64,000 nt of DNA from Cucumis sativus (lineage: Eukaryota; Streptophyta; Magnoliopsida; Cucurbitales; Cucurbitaceae). Made by a program: the position numbers and the translations under genes. The stretch spans positions 13,950,001 through 14,014,000 of the forward strand of contig NC_026657.2 of NCBI RefSeq assembly GCF_000004075.3. Direction: 5' to 3'. Below the pieces are notes generated by a model, which was not told where the DNA came from, did not search any database, and was given only the letters and a program-made list of their open reading frames with translations. Shown here piece after piece: positions 22,174 through 33,215 of the stretch (position 1 is its first letter; each line of letters starts with the position of its first letter).

Positions 22174-25100
22174 ATGATTCACACCAACAAACCATGCCTC
22201 TTTCTTGCTCTCTTTTCCACTTTCACTTTCTTTTTCCCTTCTTTTGCTCTCAACACCGATGCCACTCTCTTGATTTCTCTCAAACGCTCCATTCTCGGCG
22301 ATCCCTTGTCTGTTTTCGCTAATTGGAATGTCTATGACGATACCCCTTGTTCCTGGCTTGGAGTTACCTGCACCGACCTTCGAGGCTATGGCGGCGGATG
22401 GTCAGATTTCCTCAGAGTCACTGCTCTCTCCCTCCCCAACAGTCAACTTCTGGGTTCCATTCCTGATGAGCTTGGAAGGATCGAACACCTTCGTCTTCTT
22501 GATCTTTCTGGTAATTTCTTTAATGGGTCTCTTCCCTTTACTATTTTTAATGCTTCAGAGCTTCGGATTCTTTCTCTTTCCAACAATGTTATTTCCGGCG
22601 AGTTGCCGATCGACATTGGGGGTTTGAAGAGTCTTCAGGTTTTGAATCTCTCTGATAATGCGTTGGCTGGGAAAGTGCCACAAAATCTTACTGCTCTGAA
22701 GAATCTTACTGTCGTTTCTCTGAGGAGTAATTACTTTACCGGAGAGATTCCGAGGAACTTTAGTTCCGTTGAGGTTTTGGATCTGTCTTCGAATCTGTTT
22801 AATGGGTCTCTGCCGGCGTATTTTGGTGGGGAGAAACTCCGGTATTTGAACTTCTCTTACAATAAAATTTCAAGTTCTATTCCGTTGGAATTCGCTAAGA
22901 GGATTCCAGTGAATGTGACTATGGATCTTTCTTTTAATAATCTCACCGGAGCGATTCCTCAGTCGATTGCTCTGCTCAGCCAGAAAGCAGAGGTGTTCGC
23001 CGGAAATGAAGATCTCTGTGGGAAGCCATTGAAACATCTCTGTTCAATTCCTTCTTCACTCACAACTCCCCCCAATGTTTCTGAAACTTCATCTTCTTCT
23101 CCAGCCATCGCCGCCATACCCAAAACAATAGGCTCTGTTCCGGCAACACAGTCCCCCAGAGGTCCAAACGATACACAAACTTCTCAGCCACAAAACACCA
23201 TGAAACCCATCACAATAGTTGCAATAACCGTCGGAGACCTCGCCGGGATCGCCATTCTCGCCGCAGTGATTCTCTACATCTACCATTACCGGAAACATAA
23301 AACCCCCAGTTTCAAAACCGCAAAATCCACCGACAAGAAACGGCCGATTGACTCAGAAAAAAACCCTCAAACTAATCAGAAAAAACCCTCATCATCAGTG
23401 TTGTTTTGTTTAGCCAACAAAGGAGAAGAGACATCAGAGGCGACGAGTTCTTCAGACGGCGAAGAACAGAGAGAGAAACCCGGAATGACCCAGGACAGAG
23501 AGAATAGAGACAATAAGAAGAACGGAGTACTAGTGACAGTGGACGGAGAAACAGAGCTGGAATTGGAAACTCTGTTAAAGGCATCGGCGTATATAGTTGG
23601 AGCAAGCGGGGGGAGCATCGTGTACAAGGCGGTGCTGGAGGACGGGACGGCGTTGGCGGTGAGAAGAATCGGCGACGTGAGCGTGGAGAGATTGAGGGAT
23701 TTTGAGAGCCAAGTGAGAGGGATTGCTAAGATTCGACATCAAAATTTGGTGAAAATTCGAGGGTTGTTTTGGGGAGAAGATGAGAAGCTCATCATCTATG
23801 ATTATGTCTCAAATGGCTGCCTTTCAACTTCCCTTCACAGTAAGTATTCTGCTTATTTTACCTTTCACTCACTATTTTCTCTAAGATCCCTCACTCTTCA
23901 TCAATCTTTCCCTCTTTTTATCATCTCTATATTTATTGTTTTTCTTCTTCTTAACTCTCAAATTGGCTCCAAATTTGATTGGAAAAGAAACCCATCAATT
24001 CCATCTTTTGACTTCTTAGTCCAAATTAATACATCAACTTTCATTTTTTTTAAATGTGAAGGATGTTGGCTTCTTCTTAGGCTATACTAATTTTAAACGT
24101 TTCCTCAGATTTTGATTTGTTGCTCTACTTTATTCAAAATAATAATAGAGAAATTTTACTTATAAAATATAACCAAAAAAAAAACTTAAAATACCATGAA
24201 TTTTTTTCATAAATTTTCACAATATTTTGTAAATAATGTTAATATGTATGTTGTTGATATTATTATTGCTATGAAAATTATTAATATTAATTTCATTTAT
24301 TCATTGAACTCATTTACCATTCTTAGAATTCATAGATTACCAAACCATTTTTAAAAATAAGTCAACTAAAAAATTTGACTATTGTCTAAATAACACACTG
24401 TTTCAAACTTTGGTTGTTAATCTTGTTTCTAACAAGTGGGATTTTCATATTAGATTTTAGGTTTAAATCTACTTTGGATTCTTAAATTCTGCAACATTAT
24501 ATTATATTTTTTTCAACAACCACCTAGGCATTTTGTTTCATAGGTAACTAGTCAAAGTGTTGATTTCAATTAGAGTTTAAATTGATTTCTATAGAAATAA
24601 TCAACAAACAAAAAGAAAAGTTTAATAACTTGTGTATGCAAATTTTCTAGCATATGATAAAATGTAAATAAATCCAAAAAGAAAGAAAGAAAGAAAGAAA
24701 AAGTAAAAGCAAAAAGTGGATGATTATATTGTAGGATTAGGGTTAATTAATTAGAGCACCTCTCTCTTTGACTAAATCTTGTTTTTTATATATATATTTT
24801 TTTGTAGTAATTTAGAAATTTAACCCGTGACAACTTTGGTTTTTGTATGATTTAATTACTCATACCAACCTTGGAATCTCTCATTCTTTTTTATTAAATC
24901 TCACAGAATTTTATCCCATCATTTATATTTGAGATAGTTCTGATTTTTTTTTCTTTTTTATGATTTCAATCATGATCATTAACAACCCCAATAGGTAGGT
25001 CCAAACTTCAATCACATGATCTCTTCAATAATAGTAAATAATATCCTCTCTTTCTTTTGATATTACGAGTACATATTTGGATTTTTTAACCTTTTAGTCT

Positions 25101-25987
25101 TCAACAACAACAAACAATATATGCATATATGCCTAATTCATTCTTTGTTTATAGATTTATTATTGTTGAGTTATAGTTATGATAAGAGAGAGGCATATTG
25201 TGCTTATTTAAATATTGAGTAAATGTTCACTGATTTCTACGTCAAAAACCACATTGAAACAACAAAAGTCTTATTTTAAATGTCACCATGAGCTATGAGA
25301 TTTTGTCACATCAACAAAAGAAAGAGTCTCATTCACTTTTTGTTTTTAGGAAAACCGAGTTCATCGTCTTCTTCCCAGAGCCACCTATCGTTTGAAGTCC
25401 GATTAAAAATTGCCAGAGGAATAGCCCGAGGACTTGCCTTCATCCACGACAAGAAGCACGTCCATGGCAACCTCAAGCCTTCCAACATCCTCTTAAACGC
25501 CGAAATGGAGCCCTTAATCGCCGATCTCGGCCTTGACAAGCTCCTCTCCGGAAGGTCCAAGATCGCAATCGCCTCCAGTTCTGCACGGAACTTGGGCAGC
25601 CACAGATCCACCCCGAATCGCGAGAACCAAGACGGGAGCGGCGTTGGAAGCCCGTCGGTGAGCCTGGGATCAGCGTACCAGGCGCCGGAATCGCTGAAGA
25701 ATGTGAAATCGAGTCCTAAATGGGACGTGTACTCGTTCGGAGTGATTCTAGTGGAGCTTGTGAGTGGGAAGATTGGGACGGAGAGAGAATTTGGGAGTGG
25801 TGAAGAGGAAGGGAGGATTAAGAAGATGGTGGATTTGGCGATCAGAGGGGAAGTGGAAGGGAAAGAAGAAGCGGTAATGGGGATATTTAGATTAGGGTTT
25901 AGTTGTGTTAATTTGGTGCCTCAAAAGAGACCCACCATGAAAGAGGCTCTCCAAGTTCTTGACAAAATTGCTTCTTCTATCACCTAA
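22174..25987 (+). CDS. LRR receptor-like pseudokinase, At4g37250 / RDK1 (At4g34220) group
   Basis: Two exons (22174-23839 and 25350-25987, phase 1) give 767 aa. Order: signal peptide about 1-26; LRR N-terminal cap with the WN and PCSWLGV motifs (about 51-64); about seven leucine-rich repeats (about 83-275); a closing LCGKPLKHLC Cys pair; a Ser/Thr/Pro-rich stalk; one membrane helix (about 345-371); a charged juxtamembrane region; and a kinase-like domain from about 463. Key catalytic residues are altered. The VAIK Lys is Arg (LAVRR, about 497), HRD is HGN (594-596), DFG is DLG (614-616), and the glycine loop is GASGGS. It is therefore a predicted kinase-dead plasma-membrane receptor. Arabidopsis RDK1 acts in abscisic acid signalling; that role here is inference. 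22174 is the first ATG in frame and gives a good signal peptide. Confidence 0.92.
24680..24701. repeat. (GAAA)n microsatellite in the kinase gene intron
   Basis: About five GAAA units inside the 1510-bp intron. Confidence 0.9.
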
Positions 25988-26690
25988 TTCGTTTCATAAT
26001 TATGGAGTTTTTTTTTTTTTTTTTTGTATTTCTTTCTCTAATTATCTTTTTTTTTTTCTTTTTTATATGGTTAGGATGGAAGGATTTAGGTATTGATGTA
26101 AAGTGTGTGAGAGTTTTTTGTGGATCAAAATCAATATTGATTTTTGAAGAATTTAGCACATAAAATAATGTGCACGTGTGTTGTGTATATTGGACCTTTT
26201 TTAAATCTTTTTATAATCAGATTTGGCAAAACATTTTTATCACTTAAATTAATTTATTAAATACAATGGCAAACGAGGTCTTTTTTAAAATATATATAGA
26301 AGAAAATCAAAATAGTTAAAAGTAAAAAATTTTGCAAAAGAAGAAAAAAAAACCACTCAAAAAGCTCATTCCAATTTCCCACCCTTACTTCATCCATTGT
26401 AATTGATCAAAATTACAAGTCTTAAAGGCAAAAGGAACACTTCGTTCGACCTTCTTCATTAAGCAATCTCAATCTATCCCATCATCGGGCTGCTTCTTTT
26501 TCATCTTCGATAGAGGTGATTTTTTTGTGATTGAAGGCATCCAACGATTCACATGATTTTTCAACAATGGAATTATGATGATTCACATGATTTTTCCGCA
26601 AAGATACATTCTTCTTCTTCTCCACATCATTTTTTGGCAACTTCGACTATTCACGTGACTTTTCAGTAATAATACATTCTTTTCTTCTCC
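25988..26690. other. 3' flank and intergenic
   Basis: T-rich 3' UTR (T-run near 26010-26025), then AT-rich sequence with no feature recognised. Confidence 0.45.
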
Positions 26691-26890
26691 CCAGAGATGG
26701 ATAAAGATAGATTTCTATATTTGTCTATCATAAACCAATCTTCCTAGGCTCTTAGAGATTTTACCTAGTTGGTGCTTAGGGAAGAGAGAAGTCCATCACA
26801 AAATAAAGAGATATATATCTATTTATCACTCCTATCTTTGTTCAACTCCCTATTTTGTGATAGACGAAAATAAAACTCTATCTTTGTCTA
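26690..26890 (+). repeat. Palindromic 'gatagacaatgatag'-type repeat, block 1
   Basis: Degenerate short units such as gataaagatag, tgtctatcataa, ctatctttgttc and gtgatagacg recur with both orientations mixed. The same style appears at 28960-29135 and 29685-29850. This kind of repeat is familiar from Cucumis intergenic DNA (recall, untested). Confidence 0.5.
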
Positions 26891-26910
26891 TATTAAATAA
26901 ACAAGACATA

Positions 26911-27416
26911 CACTACAAGAAATCAGAGTTTGCCGACGCAAAAAATGACATCAAAATAACAAACGTCATAAGAACCGGTTTTTGTCGACGCAGTGAGTAC
27001 GGTGTCGACATTGGTCTTATCAATGTCGACGTCAGGAGGCGATGTCTCGAAAGAGGGGAAAATAGCGACACAACGTATCACGACGTCGTGGAAAGCTTTT
27101 TATTTTAAAAATATTATTTAGTTTCCCACGACGTTGTGTCGCTAGTTCCCCACGGCAACGTCGCAACGCACGATGTCAGCGAAGCCCTAAAATTCTTAAT
27201 AAAATATATAGGAGAACTCTCGCAACGTCTACTGAAGCTGCATCATCATTGGTTTATCTACAATGACACGTTGACCACATCAACAAAGGTCTAACCTTTG
27301 CATTTGACAAACCCTTTTCCCGACGTTGTAGTTGTTGACGTCGCCAAAAGTTCGACGATTTGATTGATTTTGAAAAGGTAATGTCGACACCATAAGTTAC
27401 TACATCGTTTGAAGTG
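26911..27416 (+). mobile_element. CACTA-family terminus with subterminal hairpin, other end not identified
   Basis: Begins CACTACAAGAAATCAGAG, the standard CACTA terminal sequence, followed by a region with many GACG/CGTC motifs (GCCGACGC, GTCGACGC, ACGACGTCG). A strong inverted pair lies inside: AGCGACACAACG (27064-27075) plus TCGTGG (27086-27091), against CCCACGACGTTGTGTCGCT (27125-27143). A right end could be gaagtg at 27411-27416 (minus CACTTC), but the flanking triplets do not match as target duplications. Confidence 0.55.
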
Positions 27417-28959
27417 GGTTTTAAGCAGAAGCTAGCGAACTGAGAAAAGTTTATGCATGACTAAGTTAGTTTAAAGACTCTATAAATACCAGGACTAGGT
27501 CATTAAGTAAGCACAAAAAAGATTTTATTAAAAAAAAAAAGAACTGAAATGTTGCTGATTTGTTTTGGCAAGAAGAGGAAAAACCAAGTAGTTTGTTCTA
27601 TGAGGCTATATGAAAAGAGAAGGAATAGAAGGATCTTTGGTGAAGTGGTGTGAGTGCTTTTCTTTCAAAGTTTTATGAGTGTTTTCTCTGAAATGAATTT
27701 ATGTTAAAGACTTTATTATGATTTCTCTTTACTAATTTGAAATAAGAATTCAAACGAAAAGTGTTTCAAAAGAGATTTATATGAAAAATTTATATGTTTT
27801 CCAGCTTGATTAGATGATTATGATTTCAATATTATTAAATGGTTTTCAAACCATTAGTTGTTTCTTTGAGATGATGTTAACTTTTATGTGCACATAAAGA
27901 GTCAATGCCACCATGGGGCGTACGAGACTACATGGTGATAAGAAGCTGACTTATGCGTTGAAATGAGCGTATAAAGCTTAACGGCCTGAGTATAACAAGG
28001 ATGAATCTGTATGTTCTCGGATGATGTTGATATAGTAGTCAAAACGCGAGGTAATGAGACCAAACGTAGAGAATGATTTAGGATCTTGGTGAAAAGAACA
28101 ACTAACTAATGTTTATACAAATTATATATTAATAAGATTTGCAAGTTGATTTAATTATATTGTAAGAATGAATGCATGTGTTTTGACATGTTTTGCGAAA
28201 TAATTAAAGTGTTTGGCGATAAATTGATTTGTGTTGGAATTTATGATCTAACGAAAATGACTTATCAAAAGGGCATTTGGAAAAGGATTTCATAAAACCT
28301 CACTAAGTCTTTTAGACTTACGTTTTAAAAATATCATCCTCTAGAAACAGGCGTTTAGGCCAAGTAGAGAAGAGGGTTGACAGACGTTCGACGAATTGAG
28401 AAAGCTACCAGGCGTTAAGGAGTTTTGGATAAATGTAATTTATTTGGTCAAAACGTTGTAATTGTTTAATCTTACCAAACACCTGTTATTAATAAAGTAT
28501 ACATTTTGGTTATGTATTTATTCTACTTGGCGTTTAAGGTTGACCACCGTTGCGTTTTGAGTTTTGTTGATAGTTTAGAAGGAGTTCAGAATAAGCTTAG
28601 TGATAAGACTCACTACAAAAAAGGGGGGCTCTCCCGACGCATAAAATCATCGGGAGATATATGAAATGCGTCAGAAAAGCCTTTCTCAACGCATAAATAT
28701 GCGTCGGAAATTCCTAAACATCTTCTGACGTACCTCGCACTGCGTCAGAGGAACCCTAAACCCATTACAGCCAGTTTCGACGCTAATGTGTCTGCGTCGG
28801 AAAACACTGACTTCTACTGACGTCATGTTTTCCGATGAGTTTTTCTGCGTCGGGAAACTCCCAATTTCTTGTAGTGACTAGTTGCAAAGTTTAAGCTAAT
28901 TTGCATCCTATCCGCTCTACTTCCTGTGTTTTGGTTATCTTGCGGATTGGGATGTGACA
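27417..28959 (+). mobile_element. LTR-like block interrupted by a CACTA element
   Basis: The block ends GCGGATTGGGATGTGACA (28942-28959), the style of 3' LTR ends of plant Gypsy elements. It contains a promoter-like CTATAAATACC near 27480. The left boundary, internal domain and second LTR are not seen, so it may be a solo or truncated LTR. The 266-bp element at 28611-28876 lies inside it. Confidence 0.4.
28611..28876. mobile_element. Complete 266-bp non-autonomous CACTA element
   Basis: The left end is CACTACAAAAAAGGGG and the right end, read inward on the minus strand, is CACTACAAGAAATTGGGAG. Both continue into CCCGACGC. The flanks carry a 3-bp direct duplication ACT (28608-28610 and 28877-28879), as expected for CACTA transposons. 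Inside are several GCGTC / GACGC units in both orientations and no coding frame. It would need transposase from a related element. Confidence 0.88.
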
Positions 28960-29135
28960 CTATCTATCACAGATAGAGAATGATAGTGTTTTATCCCTTT
29001 CTATCTCAAAGATAGAGCACTATCATTGTCTATTTGAGATGGATAGTGACAATCATATATCAATGAGGATTATCACTGTCCATCTCAAGTAGTCTGATAG
29101 TGCTCTATCTTTGTCTATCTTAGATACCGGTAGAG
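28960..29135 (+). repeat. Palindromic 'gatagacaatgatag'-type repeat, block 2
   Basis: About eight degenerate units, such as tatctatcacagatagag, gatagagcactatcattg and agtgctctatctttgtcta, each close to its own reverse complement. Confidence 0.7.
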
Positions 29136-30850
29136 TTCTACTGATATGAAAAATCCTAAGATATAATAATTAAGAACCTAATTGGTGAACACTTATACCA
29201 AATTCTAAAACTCTCAAAATCAATTGGACAACAATATAATCCAATGGCATGACTTAGATTTGGATTACCCTTTAATCAAATACCAAAAGAGATAAGGAGA
29301 ACTAGTTTCTCACTCCAAGTTTGAACACTCCACAAGCAACATGCAAGGTGATCAAACTTATCTGAATTTTCTTGTCATTCATTCCTGAATCAATAATTGC
29401 AAAATGATGGCGATGAGACTGTCATATACCAGAGAATTTCTCTTGATAGAAAAGCCCTAAAGTTCAGTTGTCAAACGTTTTTCTAAAAACAACCTAATAG
29501 CAAGGCTTAAATAGCCTCCCAATAAAAATCCTAATGCATCATAAAACGACTAAACTAATCATACTTAGATGTAATTAAAAATGATGAAATTGAAAAAAAA
29601 ATACTAAAATTACATCAAATTTATCAAATACAATTTAATTAATAATTTGATGCTTCGACAGTTTATATCAAGTATTATCACACTCTATCCCAGATAGACA
29701 ATGATATAGCTCTATGTTTGTTAGCAGAATTAACCAAAAACAACAAACCAAAAACAACAACCAAACCATCAGGTACACATTTATTGAAGTCTATCTTAGA
29801 TAGACAGTTATATAATGAGTTTTATCTCTATCTATTTTGGTATAGACAATGATAAAAAGAACTACAACCAAACCACAAATACCCAAATAACCAAACAAAA
29901 TCTTAAGGAATGCACAACTGTTAATTTTATAAATTTCAAAGCAATGTTGATTGTCAACAATTAGAAAGAAACTTACAAACCATAAAAAGTAGAAAATAAA
30001 GAAGTGTTATGTTCAAATTGATTATCAAGCACTCTGTTTCGCTATCAATCAAGAAAAAATTAAAGGATCAAGTACTAGAGATTGAATCACATCACATCAA
30101 ATCAACACAAACACAACTTAAACACGTTTTTTGTAAACTTCATGCGAAACCTTAATTTCTTTTCATTTTGATTTCTAAAATTTTTAATATTTATTTTTTC
30201 ATTGTGGATTACATATTTTTATTTATCAAAAAACATAAATTTGTAAAGTTTGTAGATGAAATGGTAGTTTCTAAGAATTAGGGTTTAGGTTTGAAGACAC
30301 AGTTTGGTAGGGAAGCTAAAACCATAAATTTGAAAGTAATGGATTCAATAAAAATAAAAATAAACTTATATTTCATGTTTTATGATAACAAATTTATAAA
30401 TTAGATTATAATTTAAAGTGTGTTTTATGTATACTTTGTAATTATCTAATGAATATTTGGTGACAACAAACTCTTATTAAAACATATTTTATATTAAAAG
30501 TATATATAATATTATATAATTTATACATTTCACACAAATACATATTTCAGCTAAAAGAAGAGAAATTAGTTTATAACTTGTCATACTAAATTTTTAAATA
30601 GTTTACCTTTATTTAATATAATTTTTGTTTTAAAATTTAAGGTGTGTTTGGATAATTTTTAAAGGGTTTAAATATAGAAAAAAATCATTCTAAAAAAAAT
30701 TGAGGTGTTTGACGACCTTTTAAAATGTATTTTTGAAAAATGAGATTGAAAAATAATTCATTTCAAAGAAAACACTCAAAACCAAAATTTGAGAAAATAT
30801 GTTTTTAAACAAAAGTTGATAAGAACTTTCACGTCTTAAGAGCTTTGAAA
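29136..30850. other. AT-rich intergenic with further palindromic units
   Basis: Units of the same palindromic repeat return at about 29685-29720 and 29790-29850. The rest is AT-rich DNA with no gene. A GGTGTGTTTGG signature (MITE-like) lies at about 30642. Confidence 0.45.
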
Positions 30851-31030
30851 GTTCGAATCTTCAATTGTTTAGAGTTTCAATTCTTTCTTCAACCCATGAT
30901 CCCCACAAGTGAATGACAATACCTCTAATGGCGTTTAAGTGGGCTTATGGCCATTTGCTTATCGGGCTTGGGCCGACCATTTGCTTGGTGGCTTGGGTTT
31001 GGGTCTATTTGCTTGAAACTAAAAGAAGAT

Positions 31031-31154
31031 TTTCATTAAGATGACCTAGGTAACTTAGTCTTAATATGATTAAATCAAATGACAATCCCTCGCAAACAAG
31101 AGTTTATAATACACTCAAGATTAAGACTAAGTCACTTAGGTCATCTTAATGAAA
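31031..31154. repeat. Inverted repeat with 34-base arms (hairpin)
   Basis: The left arm, 31031-31064, and the right arm, 31121-31154, are reverse complements with only two mismatches. A 56-base spacer separates them. The core of each arm is TCATTAAGATGACCTA and its complement. It is not inside a recognised gene or transposon. Confidence 0.88.
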
Positions 31155-32824
31155 GAAAAACATAACTAGTTAACAGAGTTACATCTCGTAGTTACTATTT
31201 CACGGTTCGGTCTTATGCAAACTCATTGCATAGGATACCTTCACTTGTATGTCAACTACACAAACGCGTTGGATCATTGCTTTTGTATCAAATAGTGAGT
31301 CGTATCCATAGTATTACAAGAATAAAGTACCCAATCTTATCCCTATACTATAGACCATTTAAGTTGATCTTAAACATTGATCCTTACATGTTTCTACATA
31401 CTGTTCAATACTCATTAAACATATTAAGACAAAACTAATAATATAATTAATAACAATTATTACAATAACAACACTATATTAACAACAATCAATGTTTTAT
31501 ATTTACGAGTTTTATGATATAAATCTCAACATAGACAACTATCAAACAACAATCAAATGTATTATTGCAAATATATAGTAATCATATGCCAATCGAATAG
31601 TAATTCGTCAATAATTAATACAATCACACACTTTAAAGTGTGAAGGACATTTTGGTCATCTGAACATTTCAGTTAAGGTGAACTAAGAGATTTTGTAATT
31701 TTGCCAAATCATAAATGTATATGAGCCTAATTTTAACAAATCAATTTGATATTTTTATAATTTTGGTTTTAGATAACATATCAAATTTAATGTGGTTGGA
31801 AACATTCAACTATATAAATAACCTTTTTATTAAACTTATTTTGGTATATTTATGAGTGATGGCTTTACATTTTAGGTATTAATGGAACATTTGAAATTTA
31901 AAGAATGTTTTCCTATTTTAAAACAAAAAAAAAAAAATGCTAACAATTCCATCCAAAACAAAGTGTGTGGATGCTAAATTTTGGATAGAGATAAGTACAA
32001 TAAAATTGAGAATATTTTGCCAAAATTAGAGATAATGGTAGAATAAATAAAGGCAAGAAGTTTAAATTATCTTACATAGAGCTATAACGTTAATGTACAA
32101 GATTTAATGTTAGATTTGTGTTAATCATACCTAAATTAAGGAAAAATTCAAACAAACTATGATGTTATTTTATAATCAGAGTCTAAATTTAAGAGTATTT
32201 TGAACCATTTTCAAAGTTGGAGTACATTTAATTTTTCAAAGTGCAAAGTTAAGTGTATTTAAAGTTGAATTTTTCATAAACATATAATTTAGCCAACGTT
32301 AAAGATTTTTCTTTTTTTTCTAAAAGTAAATTTTGTATTATTAAAGAAATTTTAGTCAAATGATCGAGAATTTATTTTTTATTTTTAAAAAAGAAAAGAT
32401 TCCTCGAAGATAGTATGACATCACTTTACCGTTAAGGATTTAACGATGATGTATTGGCAGTGGCAGCAGCGGCATATATACCTTTTCTTTTACGTTATTA
32501 TTATTATTTTCATATGGAAGGTTAATTAATACATGCTTTGGTTACTTACATGCTTTCTAATTAGTAAATTAATAAAATAAATACCAATAATAGGATTGAT
32601 TTTTATTTATTTATTTTTACCTTTTCTAAATTCATATGTATATATAAGATTGACTTTTTTTATTATTATTATTGATTTATGGTATATTTAAATGATATAA
32701 AGTATTTGGCTCTCCAACCTAAGTTGAGTTGTTATATTGTTTGGTCCATCAACTTTAAATGTTGATGACGTTGAATTTGTATATTTTATCACCTTACTTC
32801 AATTTTTCATTTATTTTAATGCCC
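31155..32824. other. AT-rich intergenic
   Basis: No gene, repeat terminus or RNA gene recognised. Confidence 0.4.
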
Positions 32825-33215
32825 TATCATTAGCAATCGTTGGTAACTATCGTTGCCACACTTTGAAATCCAACTTTGATTACCACTTTCACATGTTCAA
32901 CTTTAGGCTTTGATAACCACTTCTGACAACAACTCTGGTGACCAATTTTAATCTTCGACAATTAGGTATTCTGATGACTACTTTAATGACTACCATCACG
33001 GAACCAACTTCAATGACCAATTTCGAGACTTCAACAACCAACTCAGATGACCACCTTCACCTAATTAACTCCAACGACCAATTAGGGGCTCTAGCATCAC
33101 ATCTTCAAGCACAACTATAACGACCACATTCGTATAACCATCTTAGATAAAAACAACTTTGACAACCAACTTCGCACCAAGAACTCCAACAAACCAATTT
33201 CAATATCTATTATTT
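32825..33215 (+). repeat. Degenerate tandem repeat, units of about 25-35 bp
   Basis: Variants of 'aacttcgatgaccaatttc' recur through the stretch, for example caacttcaatgaccaatttc, caactctggtgaccaatttt, caactcagatgaccacctt and caactttgacaaccaacttc. The composition (CAACTTC-rich) is distinct from the AT-rich flanks. Confidence 0.6.

Noticed and set aside
22328..22627. 99-aa plus-strand frame overlapping the receptor-kinase gene
   Set aside because: It is a shadow in another frame of the LRR coding region, which has clear domains and splice fit.
26857..27108. 83-aa frame at the CACTA-like end
   Set aside because: It runs through the transposon terminus and hairpin. No domain.
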